10,149 bases of DNA from Suilimivivens sp964507235 (GTDB taxonomy: Bacteria > Bacillota > Clostridia > Lachnospirales > Lachnospiraceae): positions 1 through 10,149 of the forward strand of contig CAZDPE010000092.1 in NCBI GenBank assembly GCA_964507235.1, given 5' to 3'. Position numbers and translations under genes: made by a program. Positions 5,659-10,149 of this stretch are shown one piece after another. Under the pieces are notes generated by a model. The model searched no databases. It worked only from the letters and a program-made list of their open reading frames with translations, and had not been told where the DNA came from. Every line of letters begins with the position of its first letter. Within the stretch, counting starts at the first letter, position 1.

Positions 5659-6861
5659 TGTATCAAAGTATCCGATGTAGTTTACTTTGTATTTTCCTTT
5701 CGGGAAGAGGTAATTATATAAATCCACAAAATAATCGTCTGTCATGCTTGCTATGTAATCCACTACAATGTCATCCGGTTCATACTCATCATATTTAGCT
5801 TCAGAATAATAGTGAGTAATATCCCTGATATAATCGATATGATGCGTATAAATAACAGAAGTCTTGTCATGGCGTTTCATATCAGCAAGAAGTCTGTGAT
5901 AAACGGCATCAAACATAGGATTAATCTGATGAATGTAAACTTCCTCCAGTTTTCTGTTGCCGTAAATTCTTTCATAATTTTCCTTCTTGCCGTTGGAAAA
6001 TGCCTCAAAATAATCTTCATCCATTTTCAGGTAATCCCTGCCATAGCTGTTCTCAATAATATTAACAGACATATTATTAATAATTTCCGCATTGGTAGTG
6101 CCAATACTGCCGCTGTAATATACAGGCGCATCGTCAAACAAGTGAAGTTTAATGGCATCCTGCCTGTCTTTCCCAAGATACGCAATAATATCTGATACCC
6201 TTACCACACAGCCCTCCAGTGTCGCAGGAACAAGCCCTTTTACTGCATCCTTCCGGGTATAGCAGTCATTCATTTTATCATCAAATATGGAAAATTCCGC
6301 ATAAGGCCTTGGCCTGTATTCCTTTAATTCCAATTCCCCATTATGGCAGATAATCCCATCCAGAGTCTGCATGCTTAAATTCAGGGGAAATATTTTATCA
6401 AGAACCCTCGCACTGTGAATATTATGGTTAAAATACCGTCCGGTTTCCCCATGATACAATTCATTCAGCTTTCTTTCTCCCGCATGACCAAACGGGGTAT
6501 GTCCTATATCATGTCCTAAAGCGATTGCTTCTATCAAATCAATATTCAGTCCAAGAACGCTTCCTATGTTTCTGGCAATTCTGGAAACCAGCTGAACATG
6601 CTGGGACCGCCTTGAAATATCATCATTTTTATATAAGGAAAAAACCTGGGTTTTATCGGCATACCTGTTATAATAAGGAATATGCATGATTTTTTCTGAA
6701 TCCCGGACAAAAGCCGGCCGCCAGAGATTCGCCCTGTCATGATCCATTCTTCTCCTTAAAACATCTTCATCCCTGAAAGCATGAGGATTCACCCAGTGTA
6801 CCTTTCGATCCTCTATAATTTTCTCTTGTAGTTCTTTTGACAAATTGTCATATTTAGGCAT
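5629..6861 (-). CDS. HD-domain dNTP triphosphohydrolase (dGTPase family)
   Basis: Enzymes of this family hydrolyse dNTPs, classically dGTP, to the nucleoside and tripolyphosphate, and act in the cytoplasm in nucleotide-pool or phage-defence roles. The 410-residue protein has the family's N-terminal sequence with RYADKTQVF (66-74) ahead of the HD domain. The metal ligands are visible: H88 in RRSQHVQLV, H117-D118 in LGHDIGHTPFGHAGE, and D224 in RVSDIIAYLG. A helical C-terminal half follows. The ATG is preceded by AGAGGAG at a good distance. The last nine residues (SEEKQARTQ, 402-410) and the TGA are encoded by repeat array B, so the C-terminus has probably been altered by the repeat. The GH8 gene lies upstream with 84 bp between, and manC follows beyond the array. 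The precise dNTP preference cannot be read from sequence. Confidence 0.9.
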   Translation of the reverse strand: MPKYDNLSKELQEKIIEDRKVHWVNPHAFRDEDVLRRRMDHDRANLWRPAFVRDSEKIMHIPYYNRYADKTQVFSLYKNDDISRRSQHVQLVSRIARNIGSVLGLNIDLIEAIALGHDIGHTPFGHAGERKLNELYHGETGRYFNHNIHSARVLDKIFPLNLSMQTLDGIICHNGELELKEYRPRPYAEFSIFDDKMNDCYTRKDAVKGLVPATLEGCVVRVSDIIAYLGKDRQDAIKLHLFDDAPVYYSGSIGTTNAEIINNMSVNIIENSYGRDYLKMDEDYFEAFSNGKKENYERIYGNRKLEEVYIHQINPMFDAVYHRLLADMKRHDKTSVIYTHHIDYIRDITHYYSEAKYDEYEPDDIVVDYIASMTDDYFVDLYNYLFPKGKYKVNYIGYFDTSEEKQARTQ

Positions 6862-6945
6862 TCACACTCTCCTCTGATCTTATTTAACACGAACAAACGA
6901 ATAACAATTTATTGCATCAACATAAAGAGTATAACTATCTTCAGA

Positions 6946-8115
6946 TTACCAAATCCTGTAATTACCGCTAAGTGCCAGAAAAGCAAAGAAGTACAGGCAA
7001 TTATCGTAATATCTCCTGTTTCCCAGGCGCAGGGGCTGCTTCCAGAGTTTCTCCACCCATTCTTTTGCCATGGCCAATTCCTTTTCATCTCTGCTGTTTC
7101 CGATTACAGAAAGCGCTCCCTGTGCCGTTGCAGCCAACATTCCTACAGGATGAAGCGCCGGTGCATCAATGGGTGTGCCATCCACTTCATAAATTACAAA
7201 AAGCTCGTCTTTTCTTACCTCTCCTAAAAAAAACTGCAGCCTTGCCGGAGCTTTGCACTGGCCTTCATCTATTCCAAACCACTCAAAATCCAAGCCAATA
7301 TTAGCAACTGTCCGGTATGCATCACTATAAAACCAGTCATGCCTGTCCTCAGTCCACGGCAGCTTACGGCTCATAGGGCTTCCGTCAAATTCAGCATATT
7401 CAGCGCTCATCCCCGTGACAGGATGGCAGGCTGCATTTAAATACTTCCTGCTGACTGATGCCGCTTCCTTAAAAAATACTCTGTCCTCTTCCTCTGCCCA
7501 AAGCCCAAACAATTCATAAAAATGAGGCAGGTGATAGGACGGGTCTGTAAAATCGCTGCCCGGCGCAAATAAAATCTGCTTGTTTTCAGCATTCCACATT
7601 GGTTCGCCGGCTCTCCCGTCCTTCCCCTTTCGGATGCATGCCCTTAAAATTTTCTTAGCCTGTTCAGAATAATGAAAGATTCCTTCTCCGTTTCCCCATC
7701 TATGAGATGCAAAAAAGAGCGCCATGGCAAAAAATTCTTCTCCATCCGGAGCCGGGCAATAAGAATTTTTTCTGCCATCCGTGGCACATGACCACGCGAA
7801 GTAGCCTTCATTTTCCCCTTCCTCCATCCACATATAGGTACATGCCCATTTCCACAGACGATTAAATTCCTCCTGTTTATCCATCTGCACGCAAATCATC
7901 ATGCCATAGGACATGCCTTCTGTTCTTGCATCATGATTCCCTGTATCTTCTATGTAGGCCATATCATCTCCTACCGGATGATAAACTTTTTCTTCCCCTT
8001 TCCCATAAAAGAAAAAGTTCCAAATTTCATTTAATCTGTCCAAGACCTCTTCAGAAGAAGCGATTCCCAATTCCGTAAAAAGATTTCTGTAGGTTTTTGA
8101 CTCAAAGGCTTTCAT
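6946..8115 (-). CDS. GH8 reducing-end xylose-releasing exo-oligoxylanase
   Basis: This intracellular inverting glycoside hydrolase of family 8 is predicted to release xylose from the reducing end of xylo-oligosaccharides. The 389-residue sequence resembles, from memory, the Bacillus halodurans Rex enzyme along its whole length. The proposed general acid is E66 in ARTEGMSYGMM and the general base D265 in YSDAYR. Y200 in SYHLPHFYELF matches the residue thought to hold the catalytic water, and H322 in ALHPVG matches the histidine loop linked to reducing-end specificity. There is no signal peptide, which fits uptake of oligomers before cleavage. The ATG follows GGAAGGG at about 10 nt, a slightly long spacing. 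The enzyme has no obvious partner here: xylan transporters or xylosidases are not in view, and its neighbours concern nucleotide sugars and nucleotides. Confidence 0.92.
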   Translation of the reverse strand: MKAFESKTYRNLFTELGIASSEEVLDRLNEIWNFFFYGKGEEKVYHPVGDDMAYIEDTGNHDARTEGMSYGMMICVQMDKQEEFNRLWKWACTYMWMEEGENEGYFAWSCATDGRKNSYCPAPDGEEFFAMALFFASHRWGNGEGIFHYSEQAKKILRACIRKGKDGRAGEPMWNAENKQILFAPGSDFTDPSYHLPHFYELFGLWAEEEDRVFFKEAASVSRKYLNAACHPVTGMSAEYAEFDGSPMSRKLPWTEDRHDWFYSDAYRTVANIGLDFEWFGIDEGQCKAPARLQFFLGEVRKDELFVIYEVDGTPIDAPALHPVGMLAATAQGALSVIGNSRDEKELAMAKEWVEKLWKQPLRLGNRRYYDNCLYFFAFLALSGNYRIW

Positions 8116-8213
8116 GCAGTATTTTCCCTTCCATGCATTATTTTATTCAATAATAAAACAAATACAATTACTTTTCCATGCTAATACTGCGGGATTCTGG
8201 TCATTTTTTGCTT
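8116..8213 (-). promoter_or_regulatory. AT-rich GH8 leader with inverted repeat
   Basis: This gap between glf and the GH8 gene contains an 8-bp inverted repeat, GCAGTATT (8116-8123) with AATACTGC (8183-8190). One arm directly abuts the GH8 start codon. Inside are two direct copies of TTCCATGC (8129-8136, 8174-8181) and a small hairpin TTTTATT/AATAAAA (8141-8158). Several AT-rich -10-like hexamers exist, so no single promoter can be assigned. No convincing terminator for glf is seen. Confidence 0.35.
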
Positions 8214-9329
8214 TTAGCCGAGTTCTTTTTCACTCATTTTAAGTGCACTGTCAATTACGGCGTCCATATCATAATACTTATATTCCCCCAAACGCCCGCC
8301 GAAAACCACATTTTTCTCGGCTTCTGCCAGCTTTTTATATTCTGCATACAAATTGCTGTTCTTTTCGTCGTTTACCGGATAGTAGGGCTCTTCTCCCGGA
8401 TGCCACTCAGAAGAGTATTCTCTGCTGATAACCGTTTTAGGTAATTCACTGCCATCTGCGGCTTTTCCAAACTCAAACCACTTATGCTCAATAATCCGGG
8501 TCCAGGGAGTTTCCCGGTCGGTATAGTTCACGGCAGCGTTCCCCTGAAAATTCGGCATGTCCAATACTTCCGTTTCAAAACGCACGGACCGGTATTCCAA
8601 AGCCCCCAGTCCATAATTAAAATAAGCATCTATGGGGCCGGTATAAATGACCTTTTCTGCAAGCTTATCAAGTTCTTCTTTCTGCTCCAGATAATCAATC
8701 GAAAGCCTGACTTCTGTTCCCTGAAGCATGTTTTCTACCATCTTTGTATAGCCTCCGACAGGGATTCCCTGATACAGCGCATTAAAATAATTATTGTCAA
8801 AAGTAAACCGGACCGGAAGACGTTTGATAATAAATGCGGGGAGCTGGCTGCAGGGCCTGCCCCACTGCTTTTCCGTATATCCCTTAATCAGCTTTTCATA
8901 AATATCCGTGCCCACCAGACTGACTGCCTGCTCCTCTAAATTTTGCGGCTGCGTAATTCCCGCCGCCTTCTTCTGTTCTTCGATTCGGGCCGCTGCTTCT
9001 TCAGGCGTCACCACTCCCCACATCCTGTTGAATGTGTACATGTTAAAGGGGAGCGAATACAGTTCCCCATGATAATTGGCAACCGGAGAGTTGGTAAAAC
9101 GATTAAACTGTGCAAACCGATTTACATATTCCCAGACCTGCCTGTTATTGGTGTGAAAAATATGGGCTCCGTATCTATGCACATTGATGCCTTCTATTTC
9201 TTCTGTATAAATGTTGCCGGCAATATGGTTCCTTTTATCGATTACCAGGCATTTCTTTCCTTTCTGCGCTGCTTCATGAGCAAAAACTGCACCGTATAAA
9301 CCGGCGCCTATGATCAAATAGTCGTACAT
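8214..9329 (-). CDS. glf: UDP-galactopyranose mutase
   Basis: This cytoplasmic flavoenzyme interconverts UDP-galactopyranose and UDP-galactofuranose, the donor for galactofuranose in surface polysaccharides. At 371 residues it has the usual bacterial length. The N-terminal FAD-binding motif is IIGAGLYGA (6-14), with VIDKR (29-33) after strand 2. HRYGAHIFHT (51-60) lies near the flavin. KGYTEKQWGR (149-158) contains the uracil-stacking-type tryptophan W156, with R170, Y181 and WTRIIEHKW (276-284) further on. The C-terminal FAD-contacting segment is FGGRLGEYKYYDMD (343-356). All the motifs I know are intact. The ATG follows AAAGGAG by 7 nt and a strong-looking promoter lies about 75 nt upstream. 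With manC and ugd it forms a group of sugar-nucleotide enzymes, though no glycosyltransferase is nearby. Confidence 0.96.
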   Translation of the reverse strand: MYDYLIIGAGLYGAVFAHEAAQKGKKCLVIDKRNHIAGNIYTEEIEGINVHRYGAHIFHTNNRQVWEYVNRFAQFNRFTNSPVANYHGELYSLPFNMYTFNRMWGVVTPEEAAARIEEQKKAAGITQPQNLEEQAVSLVGTDIYEKLIKGYTEKQWGRPCSQLPAFIIKRLPVRFTFDNNYFNALYQGIPVGGYTKMVENMLQGTEVRLSIDYLEQKEELDKLAEKVIYTGPIDAYFNYGLGALEYRSVRFETEVLDMPNFQGNAAVNYTDRETPWTRIIEHKWFEFGKAADGSELPKTVISREYSSEWHPGEEPYYPVNDEKNSNLYAEYKKLAEAEKNVVFGGRLGEYKYYDMDAVIDSALKMSEKELG

Positions 9330-9335
9330 TGGGAT

Positions 9336-9362
9336 TCTCCTTTATATCATTCTCCTTCATAT
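9336..9362 (-). repeat. Duplicated Shine-Dalgarno segment before glf
   Basis: On the minus strand two near-identical 12-mers, ATGAAGGAGAAT and ATAAAGGAGAAT, are separated by GAT. The second is correctly spaced for the glf ATG. The first overlaps an ATG followed two codons later by a stop (ATG ATA TAA). The duplication is visible; a role as a standby ribosome site or mini-ORF is inference. Confidence 0.4.
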
Positions 9363-9402
9363 ATCTATTTCCAGAATAAAATTAACCGTTAAATGTGATT
9401 TA

Positions 9403-9431
9403 ATACTAGCACTAAACCCCTATTTTATCAA
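9403..9431 (-). promoter_or_regulatory. Sigma-A type promoter of glf
   Basis: On the minus strand TTGATA (-35, 9426-9431) lies 17 nt from TAGTAT (-10, 9403-9408), and TG one base upstream of the -10 gives an extended -10. The predicted start is near 9396. This would begin a glf/GH8/dNTPase/manC transcript if no internal terminator acts. Confidence 0.62.
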
Positions 9432-9475
9432 GTTGGGCTGCCGGTTTATGTGGATTGCCGTTTTATCTCAGTCTG

Positions 9476-9868
9476 CTAATTTGCCGGGGAATGACGGATA
9501 ACCCCTATCCTCACAAAAACCGGATACAGATAGGATGCGCCAAAGGTTCCCAGCTTTTTAGGTCCCACAGCTTTATCTCCCAGTTCCAACGCTTTATGAA
9601 ATGCCATAAATACCGTAGCCTGAGTAATGGATTTTTCCTTCCTGTCAACAAACATTTCACCGCCTTTAATCCTGTATGTAAAACCAAGCCCTTTTGCTGT
9701 ATAAAACATGCTGCCCTGCAAACCCGATAATATTTCCCACAAAGCAGCATCCAGTTCGTCCTTCTCAAGCTGCATAATCTTTTCAGGGAAGCTCTCGTAC
9801 AATGCTTTACTGCTCTTATTAAGTTTGACGCATTCCGCATAATCCGGATTCTTTATTCTGCTGGACAT
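9476..9868 (-). CDS. Unrecognised 130-residue protein
   Basis: I do not recognise the family with certainty. It is a soluble-looking protein with no signal peptide or membrane segment. The N-terminal half is charged and probably helical (KIMQLEKDELDAALWEIL, 30-47). A middle segment, FTYRIKGGEMFVDRKEKSIT (63-82), reads as a beta hairpin. It is followed by a predicted helix (83-96) and a glycine- and aromatic-rich end, GPKKLGTFGASYLYPVFVRIGVI (102-124, seen as GPKKLGTF then GASYLYPVF). The pattern looks like that of a conserved domain, not a random ORF. The ATG is preceded by AAAGGAGG at a longish 12-nt spacing. It stands 73 nt downstream of the edge ORF and about 45 nt upstream of the glf promoter, so it is probably not part of the glf unit. 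Function is unknown. Confidence 0.75.
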   Translation of the reverse strand: MSSRIKNPDYAECVKLNKSSKALYESFPEKIMQLEKDELDAALWEILSGLQGSMFYTAKGLGFTYRIKGGEMFVDRKEKSITQATVFMAFHKALELGDKAVGPKKLGTFGASYLYPVFVRIGVIRHSPAN

Positions 9869-9941
9869 TTATGTTTTAGGCCTCCTTTTGCGTTTAATAC
9901 TACTATATCATCTTTGCATCTGTCTTGATATTCAAATTTTA

Positions 9942-10149
9942 TCATCTGACTAAAAAAAAGCTATCCAAGGCGACCGCCCAGGCACGCCCGGATAATTCCG
10001 ACATATATCTATTAGGCTTCGCTGCGGCATGAATCTTATTAGTTCCTCCATCACTCCAATAATTTGTGATAATATCATACTTATAATACTGAATCAGATT
10101 ACGGGCAATAATCTGCTTTTTGCCTGACCACGACTCATGGATTTTACGA
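9942..10149 (-). CDS. C-terminal end of an unrecognised ORF, partial at edge
   Basis: On the minus strand a frame is open from the window edge for 68 codons to a TGA at 9942-9944. The translated end includes YYKYDIITNYWSDGGTNKIH, then AAAKPNRYMSELSGRAWAVA and LDSFFLVR. Composition is protein-like (tryptophans, mixed charge, varied codons) and the other two minus-strand frames close quickly. A stop-free run of this length can still arise by chance. Eight T's near the end (9952-9959), after a GC-rich imperfect stem, could alternatively be a terminator with the true stop elsewhere. No family is recognised. Confidence 0.4.
   Translation of the reverse strand, partial: RKIHESWSGKKQIIARNLIQYYKYDIITNYWSDGGTNKIHAAAKPNRYMSELSGRAWAVALDSFFLVR

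Noticed and set aside
5253..5721. Plus-strand frames of 71-113 codons across array B
   Set aside because: They are overlapping reverse readings of the 119-bp repeat, with the same peptide repeated in shifted frames and no initiation signal.
10016..10022. Another copy of the GCGAAGC minihairpin core, as in the Y modules
   Set aside because: Only about 10 bases are shared with array A, the surrounding conserved blocks are missing, and it sits in a plausible reading frame. Chance is the simpler explanation.

Overview
The window looks like a chromosomal segment of a low-to-mid GC Firmicute, most likely Clostridia/Lachnospiraceae. The reasons are Shine-Dalgarno sites of the AAAGGAG type, proteins that read as Firmicute versions of their families, and AT-rich sigma-A-type promoters. 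The taxonomic call is inference. Every credible gene lies on the minus strand, so transcription runs from high to low coordinates.

In transcription order, the right edge holds the C-terminal end of an unrecognised ORF (9942 to the edge) and an unrecognised 130-residue protein. Next come UDP-galactopyranose mutase (glf, with a good promoter at 9403-9431), a cytoplasmic GH8 reducing-end xylose-releasing exo-oligoxylanase, an HD-domain dNTP triphosphohydrolase, and a GDP-mannose pyrophosphorylase with a C-terminal cupin (manC). These are followed by UDP-glucose 6-dehydrogenase (ugd, own promoter at 3974-4002), a CPBP-family membrane protease and a class I SAM methyltransferase (own promoter at 1044-1072). 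Three enzymes make activated sugars (UDP-Galf, GDP-Man, UDP-GlcA), which points to surface polysaccharide or glycan supply. No glycosyltransferase, flippase or polymerase is in view.

The most unusual content is two arrays of structured repeats. One lies between ugd and the CPBP gene (2284-2584), the other between the dNTPase gene and manC (5387-5658). Both have the same order, X-Y-X-Y-X, with a period of 117-119 bp. X and Y are hairpin modules that share conserved blocks between the two arrays but have different stem sequences. In each array a stem arm is complementary, over 11 nt, to the 3' end of the gene the array follows, so the arms are gene-specific. The arrays overlap the upstream genes: array A contains the ugd stop codon, and array B encodes the last nine residues and the stop of the dNTPase. 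They also create false in-frame N-terminal extensions of the CPBP and manC reading frames.

The left 1.3 kb looks accessory. The methyltransferase gene is bracketed by related inverted sequence modules (61-87 and 1203-1227). The right one belongs to a 127-bp element with perfect 15-bp inverted ends, followed by a plus-strand terminator-like hairpin. Bases 1-392 contain only hairpins and no gene I can support.
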